In this document: piece after piece, positions 19,118 to 28,742 of the stretch
Numbering within the stretch: the stretch's first letter is position 1
Layout: the number at the start of each line of letters is the position of its first letter
NCBI GenBank assembly: GCA_000510425.1
Contig: AZKM01000001.1
Coordinates: forward strand, 1-64,000
DNA: 64,000 nt
Direction: 5' to 3'
From: Eubacterium nodatum ATCC 33099
GTDB lineage: Bacteria; Bacillota; Clostridia; Peptostreptococcales; Anaerovoracaceae
Translations under genes and position numbers: made by a program
Notes under the pieces: generated by a model
Told to the model about the DNA's origin: nothing
Seen by the model: only the letters and a program-made list of their open reading frames with translations
The model's database searches: none

Positions 19118-19603
19118 TTATTTCTTCTTATTTCGTTTCTTAAATTTAATCATCTGTTCCAGAAGCTGTTTGTTCATTTTTTTCTGGTTTTCCACAAGTT
19201 CCTTATAGTCTTCCATATCTACCATTTGAAATACCCAGATATACGACCTGAGTCCGGCATTTTCAATTTGGCTATGGATAGTTTTGTTTATTCTTTCCAC
19301 AGACTCTCCGGCTTTAATCAGATATACTCTTGCGATAAAGCCTCCACTCAACCTCTTGATTTCAATTATGTGCTCTGCTCTGCTGTTATTCGTTATAGCT
19401 CTGCGAATAGTCTCTACAATTCGTCTGCTAAGCTCCCGATTCTCTGCATCCCGCACCAGCATCCAAAAGGAGCCGGCAGCCGCAATTCCCAATATGCCCG
19501 AAATTATTCCGGCAAAAGCGTCAACCGTACCAAAGTACATTATAAGTCCCGGGATGAAGCAGAACCATTTCAGTCTGCTAAAAAATCTCAATTCGTCTTC
19601 CAT
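19118..19603 (-). CDS. Small membrane protein of unknown function
   Basis: The product of about 161 residues has two adjacent hydrophobic segments near the N-terminus (about residues 10-48), then a mixed alpha/beta cytoplasmic part and a lysine-rich tail (KFKKRNKKK). I do not recognise a family. The frame is open to an ATG at 19618, but TGGGGG lies 8 bases ahead of the ATG at 19603, which is preferred. It follows the cobalamin operon's last gene by 50 bases and may be read through from it. Confidence 0.65.
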   Translation of the reverse strand: MEDELRFFSRLKWFCFIPGLIMYFGTVDAFAGIISGILGIAAAGSFWMLVRDAENRELSRRIVETIRRAITNNSRAEHIIEIKRLSGGFIARVYLIKAGESVERINKTIHSQIENAGLRSYIWVFQMVDMEDYKELVENQKKMNKQLLEQMIKFKKRNKKK

Positions 19604-19653
19604 AATAAATGCCCCCATACAATAAATTTCTACGAAACAGAAGCAAAAATACC

Positions 19654-20274
19654 TTAAAGCTTATATTGGATTGCGTTGACAATACATGCTGCAATATTGC
19701 TTCCGCCCTTTCTTCCCCTTGCAACTATGCCGGGTATTCCTGACTCAATAAGCCTTTCTTTGCTTTCCACTACATTTACAAATCCCACGGGAACGCCTAT
19801 TACTCCAACAGGATTCAGCTTACCTTCCTTGACCAGACTTACTATCGAAAGAAGTGCCGTAGGTGCGTTTCCAACTGCAAATATTACAGGGCCTTTCAGC
19901 TTGGACGCCTTCTCCATACTTATGTAGGAACGAGTTAAGCCCCTTTCCTTTGCTTCCTTTGCCACATCCTCATCTCCGATGAAGCAAAGTACCTTTCCAC
20001 CGTAACTCTCAATTCTCTTTTTGTTAATTCCGGACTGCGCCATTTTCGTATCCGTCACAATGGTTGCACCCTTCTTAATCGCATCAGAAATTGCATCTAC
20101 CACTCCATCGCTGAACCACATACTATCTGCATACTCAAAATCCGCCGATGTATGAATACACCTCTTTACTATATGTTCATATTTGGGGTCAATCTTCTTA
20201 TTTCCCAGAATTTCCCCGATTATTTCAAAACTTCTTGCCTCAATCTCAGTCGGCTTTACATTTTCAATTTTCAT
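19654..20274 (-). CDS. cbiC: Cobalt-precorrin-8 methylmutase
   Basis: CbiC moves the methyl group from C11 to C12 in the corrin ring, giving cobyrinate. The 206-residue protein has the catalytic-His segment KRCIHTSADFEY, the substrate-binding TDTKMAQSGI and the C-terminal ARGRKGGSNIAACIVNAI. Length is standard. It is the last gene of the cbi block, 14 bases after cbiP. Confidence 0.95.
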   Translation of the reverse strand: MKIENVKPTEIEARSFEIIGEILGNKKIDPKYEHIVKRCIHTSADFEYADSMWFSDGVVDAISDAIKKGATIVTDTKMAQSGINKKRIESYGGKVLCFIGDEDVAKEAKERGLTRSYISMEKASKLKGPVIFAVGNAPTALLSIVSLVKEGKLNPVGVIGVPVGFVNVVESKERLIESGIPGIVARGRKGGSNIAACIVNAIQYKL

Positions 20275-20288
20275 ATTTTCTCCTTAAA

Positions 20289-21734
20289 TTATTTGATTAT
20301 ATCAAGTAACATATCCATATTCAAGGCTTTACGCATTCCATCAGCCAGAACATCATACTGTCTTTGTTTATATTCCTCTAAATTAAAAGCCTCAATTGCT
20401 GACGGATCAAGACCTTTTTCCTCAAACAGAGCTTTAACTAAAGTTGAAGCGATTCCTTCTCTGTCAAAAACACCGTGTATGTAAGTGCCGTATACATTGC
20501 CTCTATTTATTATATTGGCATCTTTTTCCTGGGAGCCCATGTGAATTTCATATCCTGTATATTCTTTTCCGGACAGTTCGCTGAAAATTCCGGTTACAGA
20601 AGAAAGCTTTCCGGTTACTTCTTTAGTTACCTTCTCATCTGCGAAGATTGTACTGTGTGGAAGCAGCCCCATGGCATCAAGTTCACCGCCATGCTCCACA
20701 CCTCCGGGATCGGAAATTTTTTTACCTAGAATCTGGTATCCGCCACATACACCTATTATAGGCTTACCTCCGGAAGCATATTTTAAAACATTCGCTTCCA
20801 TGCCGCACTGACGCATCCACAAAAGATCACCCATTGTATTTTTAGTACCCGGAATAATAACAAGATCGGGATCCCCCAGGTCTCCGGGTTTTTTAACATA
20901 TCTTACTCCCACACCCTCCATATATTCCAAAACATTGAAATCTGTAAAGTTTGATATTCTTGGAAGTCTGATTACAGCAATATCTATAAGTGCTGCCCTA
21001 TCTTTTTTAGTAAACTTTTCTGATAAACTGTCCTCGTCATCTATATCCACATTCATATATGGAACAACTCCTAAAACAGGAACTTTGATAATATCCTCCA
21101 GCATGGATAAGCCCGGTTTTAAGATTTCAAGATCACCTCTGAATTTATTGATAACAACTCCTTTTACCCTGGCTCTTTCATCTTCATCAAACAAAAGCAT
21201 TGTGCCTGCCAGTGATGCAAAAACACCACCTCTGTCAATATCGCCCACAAGAATCGCAGGAGCATCTGCCATCTTTGCCATGCCCATGTTGACAAGGTCG
21301 TTATCCCTCAGATTTATCTCGGCAGGACTTCCCGCACCCTCCATTACAATAACATCATATTCCTCAGCTAAAGAGTTATAGGTTTTTCTTATTTCCTCTC
21401 TGAAAACAGGTTTATTCTCATAGAATTCCTGTGCCTTCATATTCCCATAGACTTTTCCATTCAGTATAACCTGTGATCCCTTGTCACTGGTAGGCTTCAG
21501 TAAAACCGGATTCATTCTGCAGTCGGGTTCAAGCCCGCATGCCTCTGCCTGCATTACCTGGGCTCTTCCCATCTCAAGACCGTCTTTGGTAATATAAGAA
21601 TTAAGTGCCATATTCTGCGCCTTAAACGGGGCAACTTTATATCCTTCTTGTTTTAAAATTCTGCATATGCCTGCTGTAATAAGGCTCTTTCCTGCGTTGG
21701 AACAAGTACCCAGCACCATCAAAGCTTTTGCCAT
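20289..21734 (-). CDS. cbiP: Cobyric acid synthase
   Basis: This glutamine-dependent amidase converts adenosylcobyrinate a,c-diamide to cobyric acid. The 481-residue protein has an N-terminal dethiobiotin-synthetase-like ATP site ([14 protein letters not shown]), the family segment [11 protein letters not shown], and a C-terminal glutamine amidotransferase domain with the nucleophile in [10 protein letters not shown] and the His in YIHGVFD. It begins three bases after the cbiB stop codon. Confidence 0.96.
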   Translation of the reverse strand: MAKALMVLGTCSNAGKSLITAGICRILKQEGYKVAPFKAQNMALNSYITKDGLEMGRAQVMQAEACGLEPDCRMNPVLLKPTSDKGSQVILNGKVYGNMKAQEFYENKPVFREEIRKTYNSLAEEYDVIVMEGAGSPAEINLRDNDLVNMGMAKMADAPAILVGDIDRGGVFASLAGTMLLFDEDERARVKGVVINKFRGDLEILKPGLSMLEDIIKVPVLGVVPYMNVDIDDEDSLSEKFTKKDRAALIDIAVIRLPRISNFTDFNVLEYMEGVGVRYVKKPGDLGDPDLVIIPGTKNTMGDLLWMRQCGMEANVLKYASGGKPIIGVCGGYQILGKKISDPGGVEHGGELDAMGLLPHSTIFADEKVTKEVTGKLSSVTGIFSELSGKEYTGYEIHMGSQEKDANIINRGNVYGTYIHGVFDREGIASTLVKALFEEKGLDPSAIEAFNLEEYKQRQYDVLADGMRKALNMDMLLDIIK

Positions 21735-21737
21735 CCT

Positions 21738-22709
21738 CTACCTCACTATATAAATAAAAATCAGCGTTCTTACACCTGTCGTTAAAATCAGGGATAAAAT
21801 AGCCGTGACATACATCAATATATTAGTTTTCTTGATGTCGGAGCCTTCGATTTCCTTTAAAGGATCCCCAACTGTTTTTTTCTTATATACTTCCCCGAAA
21901 TAGCTTGCATCTCCAAGAAGCTGAACTCTCAATGCACCGGCACATGCTGATTCCGGATTTCCTGCATTGGGGCTTACGTGATTCTTTCTGTCCCTAAAAA
22001 ATATTCTAAAAGCATTTTTGCCGTCAAGTCCACATATAAATGCCGCCATGCACATTACAAATCCTGTGATTCTGGCCGGAATAAAATTCAGAATATCATC
22101 AAAAATTGCAGAAACCTTGCCGAAGTTAATGTATCTCTCGCTCTTATAACCCACCATTGAGTCCAGTGTATTTCCTGCTTTATAGAAGAATCCCATGGGA
22201 ACACCACCTATAAGCAAGTAAAACATTGGGGCGATTATTCCATCTGAAGTATTTTCCGCCACTGTTTCACATACAGCCTTTATAATTTGCTTAAAGTCCA
22301 GATCCTGAGTATCTCTTCCCACTATATATGAAAGGTACTTTCTCGCACCCTGTATATCATTTCTCCCGATTTCATCTCCAACCTTCTTTGCAGCTTGTCC
22401 CAGGGATTTAGCCGCAAATATCTGCCAGCACCAAAATACCTCGAGCATATATTTCAGCCAAGGATTTATATAGTCTGCCCACAATAGAATATAATAGGGT
22501 AATATCGTTGCAATTCCAATGACTATTATAGTCAAAAAAATGCCGGCAGTAAATTCTCCTTTTTCGGTTTTCGGAAAGGCCTTTCTCAAATACTTCTCAC
22601 ATAGAGAAATAAGTTTTCCGATATATACTACGGGATGGGGCATCCATGACGGATCTCCCAACGCCAGATCAATTAAAAATCCAAGTAAAACGACATAAAC
22701 CGCCTCCAT
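21738..22709 (-). CDS. cbiB: Adenosylcobinamide-phosphate synthase
   Basis: CbiB attaches the aminopropanol (phosphate) arm to cobyric acid in the membrane. The 323-residue protein has several membrane segments and the motifs LALGDPSWMPHPVVYIG at the N-terminus, VCETVAENTSDGIIAP in the middle, and SPNAGNPESACAGAL near residue 250. It starts two bases after the last base of cbiA. Confidence 0.96.
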   Translation of the reverse strand: MEAVYVVLLGFLIDLALGDPSWMPHPVVYIGKLISLCEKYLRKAFPKTEKGEFTAGIFLTIIVIGIATILPYYILLWADYINPWLKYMLEVFWCWQIFAAKSLGQAAKKVGDEIGRNDIQGARKYLSYIVGRDTQDLDFKQIIKAVCETVAENTSDGIIAPMFYLLIGGVPMGFFYKAGNTLDSMVGYKSERYINFGKVSAIFDDILNFIPARITGFVMCMAAFICGLDGKNAFRIFFRDRKNHVSPNAGNPESACAGALRVQLLGDASYFGEVYKKKTVGDPLKEIEGSDIKKTNILMYVTAILSLILTTGVRTLIFIYIVR

Positions 22710-22711
22710 CT

Positions 22712-24071
22712 CTATCTCCCATACATCTTACATGCGTCAATAAATGATTTTGCAAATCCGGGATTTCCCCAAAGATGAAGATGCGGATATCCCGCATACA
22801 TGGATTTTGTTGCCTTGCCCGTAAGCCATGTTCTGCCCCTTCCGTTGGATGCCGTAAAGCCGGTTCCATAACTGTCCGTATCACTGTAATGAAATTCGTG
22901 ACACCGTATGCTTTCACCCTTCCTGCAAAGGACATTATCCACATTTGCCTCCAAATCTTTATACCCAAATCTTACAAGACTTTTAGTTACATGGCTGTTT
23001 CCTTCAATTGCCCCTACAGTTTTATATTTCTTACCGGAAATCTCAATGGACTCTCCCAAATACATAAAGCCGCCACACTCTGCATATATGGGCATTTCAT
23101 CTTCCGAAGCCTGTTTTATTTCCTTCAGCATAGATTTATTTTGAGAGATTTTTTTCGATATGCAGCTCGGGATAACCTCCTCCCAGGATTAAACCACTGA
23201 TGTCACACGGCAGATGCTCATCCTCCACAGGAGAAAAAGGAATCAGCCGAGCACCCAGATCCTCGAACATTTCCAAAACATCTTCATAATAAAAGCAGAA
23301 AGCTTTATCCCTTGCAATTCCAATCTTTACTGAGCTTTCATCTCTCCTCGGCAAAATTGTTAAATCCTTGTATTCAAGAGTTGCAGCACCTTTACCGAGT
23401 TTCATGATTCCATCTAAATCCAAACTTTTTTCAGCGGCTTTTCCAAGCATATCCATCTTCTTCTTTATATCGGAAATTTCCTCTGCAGTAACAAGTCCAA
23501 GATGTCTTGAGCCGATGGACGCTTCCGGTACTCTAGGTAAATGACCATAGGTTTTGATGCCGTTTTCCTCCAAAAGCTTTTTGTATATGGCATACATCCC
23601 CTCCGAGCAGTTATTGAGAATAACTCCCGCAATTCTATTTTCCATAAAATCCAAGTATCCCTTTATCTCAGCCACCACAGATAAACTCTTCCCCTTTATA
23701 TTAACAACCAGTATAGTCGGAGTTTCCGTTAATTTTGCAATATGGTTTGCAGAACAGCTGTCGTCTTTAAACCCTCTACCGTCATAAAGTCCCATTACAC
23801 CTTCAATAACAGCAAGCTCAGAGCCTTTGCTGTCCCTTGAAAGAAGATATTTCACCGTTTCTTCCCCGCACAAAAAAATATCCAGGTTTCTAGATTTCGT
23901 TCCCAGCACCTTGCTGTGAAACATAGGATCTATATAGTCAGGACCACATTTAAAAGAGTTTATTCTATGGCCTTTATTTTTCAGTGCAGAAAGCAGGGCA
24001 CAGGTTACTGTAGTTTTTCCACAGTCAGAGCCTGTTCCTCCTATTAAAATTCTGGGGATTTTTCTTTCCAA
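22712..24071 (-). pseudogene. cbiA: Cobyrinate a,c-diamide synthase, frameshifted at an A7 tract
   Basis: CbiA amidates cobyrinate at the a and c side chains. The N-terminal part (24071 to 23136) has the ATP site GGTGSDCGKTT and the segment FKCGPDYIDP. The C-terminal part (from about 23150 to 22712) has the amidotransferase nucleophile in YAECGGFMYLG and RCHEFHYSD. The frames meet at a T7 run on the plus strand (23149-23155). With one A fewer, the product would read HIEKISQNKSM, as expected for the family, and be about 450 residues. The start TTG at 24071 is preferred over the ATG at 24104, because GGGAGG precedes it and it avoids overlap with cbiET. The break may be a sequencing error, a mutation or a slippage site. 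Confidence 0.9.
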
Positions 24072-24084
24072 TCCATACCTCCCT

Positions 24085-25275
24085 CTATGCTTCTTTAGGT
24101 ACACCTTTTATTAAATACACGGGATTTTCTGCCCTCATAAGATGGTATCGTCCCAGTTTATGGGCATCGGAAACACTTACGAGTCTTGATGATATTTCCA
24201 TACCCATACCTTTAAATAGGGCAAATGCTTCTGTAATAGTTTCCATTGTAACAGCAGTAACCAAAATTTCCGCCTTCGGATTTTTCCTTAAAACAAGGGT
24301 TACTATTTCTCTCAAATTTCCCGACGAACCCCCTACAAACACCTTGTCCGCCGGAGGAAAATCTTTCATTTCATCACTTGGGGCTTCACCAAAAACAAGT
24401 TTGATATTTTTTATTCCCAGCCTTTTCATATTGTTCCCGGCAATCTCAAACGCCTCCCTGTCTTTTTCTACTGCATAGACAAAATTCTCCCTTGCACGAA
24501 GCGCAAGAGTACATGTCATTGCACCTGTTCCCGCACCGATATCATAAACTGTTTCTCCGGGCATAATTCCAAGCTCAAAGGCACTTAATTCTCTGACTGC
24601 TTCTTTAGTCATAGGAGCCTTTCCTCTGACAAAATCGCCATCTCTCAGAGGTATCAAGGGATCTCGTGCATTCTTATTTTCTATAATCATAACAGCAAGG
24701 GAACTGAATTTGCGATTTAAAAGATTGGTGGCTGTATCTCTTGTTATCCTCTCATCCCGCATAGAAAGCCTTTCTCCGATGGAAACCTTCACATCTCCAA
24801 GTCCGAAGGCTACAAGCTCTCTCAGAATATCATCAACCTTATTGTCACCTCCGGTCAGAGAGAAAACCTTTTTATTGTAACATACATGGGGAACAATAGA
24901 GCCCCCCCTGCCGTGTAGACTGACCAGCTTCATATCAGCATAGCTCATTCCCATCCTTGCAACAAAGTACTGCATACTGCTTATTCCGCATAAAAACCTG
25001 AGATTAACCTCCTTCGGTACCTGCCTTGAAATAGTCTGGGCAATACTGTAAAATCCCGTATCTCCGCTTGCAAGGACAATTACATTTTTTCTCTCATTTT
25101 TGTGTGCTTCTATGTATTTTATCGTATCGCTTATACCAAGCTTCAAATGGCCTTTGATTATTCCGTCAAAATGAACTGATGAAATTACAACATCTGCGGC
25201 CTTTAGAGTCTCCCTAAGTTGTTCCGTCATTAAATATCGGGCTCCGGGCCCTGCACCTGCAACTATTACATTCAT
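24085..25275 (-). CDS. cbiET: Fused cobalt-precorrin-7 C5-methyltransferase / precorrin-8 C15-methyltransferase (decarboxylating)
   Basis: Two enzymes in one 396-residue chain. The N-terminal half is a tetrapyrrole methylase of the CbiE type (VAGAGPGARYLM, LASGDTGFYSIA). The C-terminal half, from about residue 205, is a CbiT-type SAM methyltransferase with the SAM motif VYDIGAGTGAMT and FVGGSSGNL. Together they methylate C5 and C15 and decarboxylate the C12 side chain. The start overlaps the cbiJ stop by four bases (ATGA type), so translation is coupled. Confidence 0.94.
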   Translation of the reverse strand: MNVIVAGAGPGARYLMTEQLRETLKAADVVISSVHFDGIIKGHLKLGISDTIKYIEAHKNERKNVIVLASGDTGFYSIAQTISRQVPKEVNLRFLCGISSMQYFVARMGMSYADMKLVSLHGRGGSIVPHVCYNKKVFSLTGGDNKVDDILRELVAFGLGDVKVSIGERLSMRDERITRDTATNLLNRKFSSLAVMIIENKNARDPLIPLRDGDFVRGKAPMTKEAVRELSAFELGIMPGETVYDIGAGTGAMTCTLALRARENFVYAVEKDREAFEIAGNNMKRLGIKNIKLVFGEAPSDEMKDFPPADKVFVGGSSGNLREIVTLVLRKNPKAEILVTAVTMETITEAFALFKGMGMEISSRLVSVSDAHKLGRYHLMRAENPVYLIKGVPKEA

Positions 25276-26036
25276 AGGTTTCCTAACCTTTCTTTTACTT
25301 CTTCAATGGATAAACCGCTTTCCTGAGCCGGTCTTCCTATTACGAGAACCCTGTAACCCTCTTTGGCCAGGGCTGTTTTTTCTGCAAATCCGCCTGCCCT
25401 GCCTGTGCTTTTAGTAACTAATATATCAAGTCCAAACTGCTCCATCGTGGCAATATTCATCTCCCTTGTAAAAGGACCCTGCATACCTATTATATACTTT
25501 GACTGCACACCGGCTTCCTCGCAGTTGTCAAGGGACATGTGACTTGGCAGCACCCTTGCGACTGCCCTCTGAGAAAAATCTCTAATCTTAGAATACTTCT
25601 TCAGCTCCTTTGCACCTGTCGTAAGGAGAAACTTCCCCTCCATTTTATCTAAAGCCCTTGCAGCCTCTTCAATATTTTCCACAAGCGTAACTCCTTTGGG
25701 AACAGGCTCCTCCGCCCTTAAAAGTCTGATATATTCCACCTCTGTTTCATCACATGCGGCTTTAATATTTGCAGTTACAATGTCTGCATAGGGATGTGTC
25801 GAATCTATCACCAGACTGTATTTTTTTTCTGAAAAGACCTTAGCCATGTCCTTTTCGGTCAAACGCCCTTGAATCACATTTACATTTTCTAAATCCGTAA
25901 AGGTTGTCTCTCCGTAATCTGTTGCTACATAAAAATCAGCTTTATCCAAATTCCCGGATTTCTTCAAAAACAATGCAAGCTCATATCCTTCAGAAGTACC
26001 TGAAAAAATAGCAATTCTATTATAAACGGTAGCCAC
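25272..26036 (-). CDS. cbiJ: Cobalt-precorrin-6A reductase
   Basis: CbiJ/CobK reduces precorrin-6A with NAD(P)H. The 254-residue protein has the early IFSGTSEGYELALFL, DSTHPYA, and the FLLTTGAKEL and TKSTGRAGGFAEK motifs of the family. It starts with GTG at 26036, inside the last codons of cbiH (17-base overlap), and ends overlapping cbiET. Confidence 0.93.
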   Translation of the reverse strand: MATVYNRIAIFSGTSEGYELALFLKKSGNLDKADFYVATDYGETTFTDLENVNVIQGRLTEKDMAKVFSEKKYSLVIDSTHPYADIVTANIKAACDETEVEYIRLLRAEEPVPKGVTLVENIEEAARALDKMEGKFLLTTGAKELKKYSKIRDFSQRAVARVLPSHMSLDNCEEAGVQSKYIIGMQGPFTREMNIATMEQFGLDILVTKSTGRAGGFAEKTALAKEGYRVLVIGRPAQESGLSIEEVKERLGNL

Positions 26037-26751
26037 GAGGGGTCACCATCCTTCCGTTCAGCAAACGGGTCTGCGAGTTACCGATAAATACAGTAGTAAA
26101 CATATCAATATCGGGATTATCAACTAAATCTTTAAGGGTACAGATAATTCCCTTTTCTCCCTCACGACCTATGTTTTTCACATACCCGCAAACTGTATCC
26201 CAACCTCTGTATTCTGCAATGTATTCTGCAGCTTTATCTATGTAGTCGTGCCTTTTCCTGCTCTTCGGATTATACAGACAGATTACAAAATCAGCTTCTC
26301 CTGACAGTTTTAATCTCTTTTCAATCTTTTCCCATGGAGTAAGTAAATCACTTAAAGATATTACTGCAAAATCGTGTATAAGGGGTGCACCTAAAACCGC
26401 TGCTCCGCTACATGCCGCCGTAATGCCCGCAACTGTTTTGATTTCAACATCGGGATGTTCTTCTGCAACTTCGCACATAACACCTGCCATACCGTAAACA
26501 CCTGCATCACCACTGCAAACAAAAGCAACTGTCTTCCCCTGCAAAGCATAATCCAGTGCAATCTTGCATCTATCCACCTCTTTTTTCATTGATGTAGACT
26601 GAACAATCTTCCCTTCGCACAGTTCTTTTACCAATTCAACATACAGCGTATATCCCACCACAACATCGCTTTCTTCAATGGCAATTCTCGCCTCCGGCGT
26701 CATAAACTCTTCATTACCGGGACCTATGCCCACAACATATATTTTCATCAA
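26020..26751 (-). CDS. cbiH: Cobalt-precorrin-3B C17-methyltransferase
   Basis: This 243-residue tetrapyrrole methylase performs C17 methylation and ring contraction. The N-terminal SAM/tetrapyrrole motif VVGIGPGNEEFMTPEA and the central CSGDAGVYGMAG are typical, as is VICLYNPKSRKR, which distinguishes CbiH/CobJ from the other methylases. It overlaps the end of cbiG by four bases. Confidence 0.95.
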   Translation of the reverse strand: MMKIYVVGIGPGNEEFMTPEARIAIEESDVVVGYTLYVELVKELCEGKIVQSTSMKKEVDRCKIALDYALQGKTVAFVCSGDAGVYGMAGVMCEVAEEHPDVEIKTVAGITAACSGAAVLGAPLIHDFAVISLSDLLTPWEKIEKRLKLSGEADFVICLYNPKSRKRHDYIDKAAEYIAEYRGWDTVCGYVKNIGREGEKGIICTLKDLVDNPDIDMFTTVFIGNSQTRLLNGRMVTPRGYRL

Positions 26752-27830
26752 AATTTACCTTTCCAATCTTTAATTCCCATGGCAATAGTCATGCCGTCTT
26801 TGGATTTTTTCCCTAAAATAAACTTTTTCGCCCCTATACCCGCAGCACTTCTCTCACATACATTATCAGCACCCGTAGTTTTCTCAACGAAATCCGAGTG
26901 GTGAAACTCTCCGGGAATCTCCATCAGCTCCCGAGCAGAAAAAAATTTACAGCCAATCCCGTATTTTTCACTAAAATGCTTTATGCAAGCCTCATCTTTT
27001 TTCAGATCAATTGAGGCCATCCGGGCAACTGCCTTAACAGAAATATTATGCTCCTTCAAATTTTCCAGTATAAAAGCTTCAAAAGCTTCAGAGCAGGTAT
27101 TCCTCCTGCAGCCAACTCCTAACACGACATTGACGGGAACCAGATTCAATGTGCGTGCAAAGGGTTTTTTTTCATCGTCATGACTTATGCAGATTCCCTT
27201 GTCAAGACCCTGTTTCTTAACATCAAATCCTGCATAGTTACATGAATCCGACTTTGAAATTTCCTTATTTCCGGTATATTCTCCCTCTGTTCTCCCTTCT
27301 TCCACCATATATATGCCATCAGGCATAGCTCCTGTAACAGAAAAATCAGATTTAAGTCCAACTTTTTCACCCTGCAAAAGAGCTCCTGAAATAGTCTTGA
27401 TTTCATCTGTATTTGCAACCCTGCAGTTGTTTTTCACAGCCCAGACATCACATGCCCAAACCCCCGACAGGTCAGTTGCCGTAGTTATTACCGGCTCTGC
27501 CTCCAAACAGTCTGCCAGATATGATGCCAGCTCATTGCCACCACCCATATGACCTGAAAGAACTGAAATCACATACTTTCCCATTTCATCTACGCAGATA
27601 ACCGCAGGGTCCGTATCCTTTTTCACTATATGTGCAGAGATCAGTCTAACTGCAATTCCAAGGGCTCCCACAAAAATAATTTTATCGACCTTATTGAAAT
27701 TCTCATTCACAAACTCTCTGGCTGTGCTTTTTTCTCTATTATAGAAAATACAGGACTCATTTGGAAAAAAATCTGAAATCCTATGTGACAGTACTTCTCC
27801 TCGCCTGGTAAAAGCTAAAAGTCCAATCAT
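26748..27830 (-). CDS. cbiG: Cobalt-precorrin-5A hydrolase
   Basis: CbiG opens the delta-lactone of cobalt-precorrin-5A and releases acetaldehyde, a step unique to the anaerobic pathway. The 360-residue protein has the N-terminal FTRRGEVLSHRI, the central VLSGHMGGGNELA and the C-terminal domain VLGVGCRRNTC. Its ATG overlaps the stop codon of cbiF by one base. Its presence confirms the anaerobic, early-cobalt route. Confidence 0.95.
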   Translation of the reverse strand: MIGLLAFTRRGEVLSHRISDFFPNESCIFYNREKSTAREFVNENFNKVDKIIFVGALGIAVRLISAHIVKKDTDPAVICVDEMGKYVISVLSGHMGGGNELASYLADCLEAEPVITTATDLSGVWACDVWAVKNNCRVANTDEIKTISGALLQGEKVGLKSDFSVTGAMPDGIYMVEEGRTEGEYTGNKEISKSDSCNYAGFDVKKQGLDKGICISHDDEKKPFARTLNLVPVNVVLGVGCRRNTCSEAFEAFILENLKEHNISVKAVARMASIDLKKDEACIKHFSEKYGIGCKFFSARELMEIPGEFHHSDFVEKTTGADNVCERSAAGIGAKKFILGKKSKDGMTIAMGIKDWKGKF

Positions 27831-28579
27831 TACTTATTTGCCTCACGGAAAAGATGGGTAAATTCAGGGTCATAAAGTTTTGACCTGTCATAACGATCTC
27901 CCAAAAAACCTCCGACCATTATCAGAGCCATTTTGTTAATTCCATTGTCGGCAGCAGCTTTTGCAATATTGTTAACAGTGGTTCTTATAACCTTTTGGTC
28001 AGGCCAGGTTGCTCTGTAAACTATTGCTGCCGGGGAATCGGGAGCATATCCCCCTGCCATAAGTCTTTCCTGAAGTTCTTCAAGCATGGTAGAAGTCAAA
28101 AATACCACCATTGTTGCCCCGTGGGCTGCAAGCTTCGATATTTCTTCTTCTGCAGGAACCGGTGTACGACCTGCCATTCTGGTCAAAATAACGGTCTGAC
28201 TAACATCCGGAAGAGTATATTCTGCTTTTAATGCTGAAGCTGCACCAATGAAGGAGCTTACCCCCGGTACATATTCATATTCCATCTTCTTTTCATCGAG
28301 AATATCCATCTGTTCTCTGATTGCACCATATATACACGGATCTCCTGTATGAAGACGGACAACCGTCTTATCAAAGTTTTTTTCCATAACATCAATTACT
28401 TCTTCTAAAGTCATGTGGGCACTGTTAAATATGTCACATTCCTCCTTTGCGTAATCCAAAAGTTGGGGATTAACAAGGGAGCCTGCATAAATAATGACAT
28501 CCGCTTTCTTCAAAAGCTCTGCACCTCTTACCGTAATGAGATCCGCTGCTCCGGGACCGGCCCCGATAAAGTAAATCAT
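27830..28579 (-). CDS. cbiF: Cobalt-precorrin-4 C11-methyltransferase
   Basis: A tetrapyrrole methylase of 249 residues that methylates C11. It shows the motifs FIGAGPGAADLITVRG, IYAGSLVN, RLHTGDPCIYGAI and the late MALIMVGGFLG. The frame extends to 28597, but the ATG at 28579 is chosen because GAGAGG lies 7 bases ahead and the protein then starts directly with MIYFIGAGPG. A 163-base gap without a gene separates it from cbiD. Confidence 0.95.
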   Translation of the reverse strand: MIYFIGAGPGAADLITVRGAELLKKADVIIYAGSLVNPQLLDYAKEECDIFNSAHMTLEEVIDVMEKNFDKTVVRLHTGDPCIYGAIREQMDILDEKKMEYEYVPGVSSFIGAASALKAEYTLPDVSQTVILTRMAGRTPVPAEEEISKLAAHGATMVVFLTSTMLEELQERLMAGGYAPDSPAAIVYRATWPDQKVIRTTVNNIAKAAADNGINKMALIMVGGFLGDRYDRSKLYDPEFTHLFREANK

Positions 28580-28742
28580 ATTTTTCCTCTCTTTCATATC
28601 AATATTAAGTCAATATTAAATCATCCTTTTATTTCAGCCCTACAGATATATCTCCGGTTGCTGTATCTATATATGATAGTTATTACATCAGATAAATGAA
28701 GTATCAAGAGCTTATCGACAAACCCCGCCGTACATACTATAT

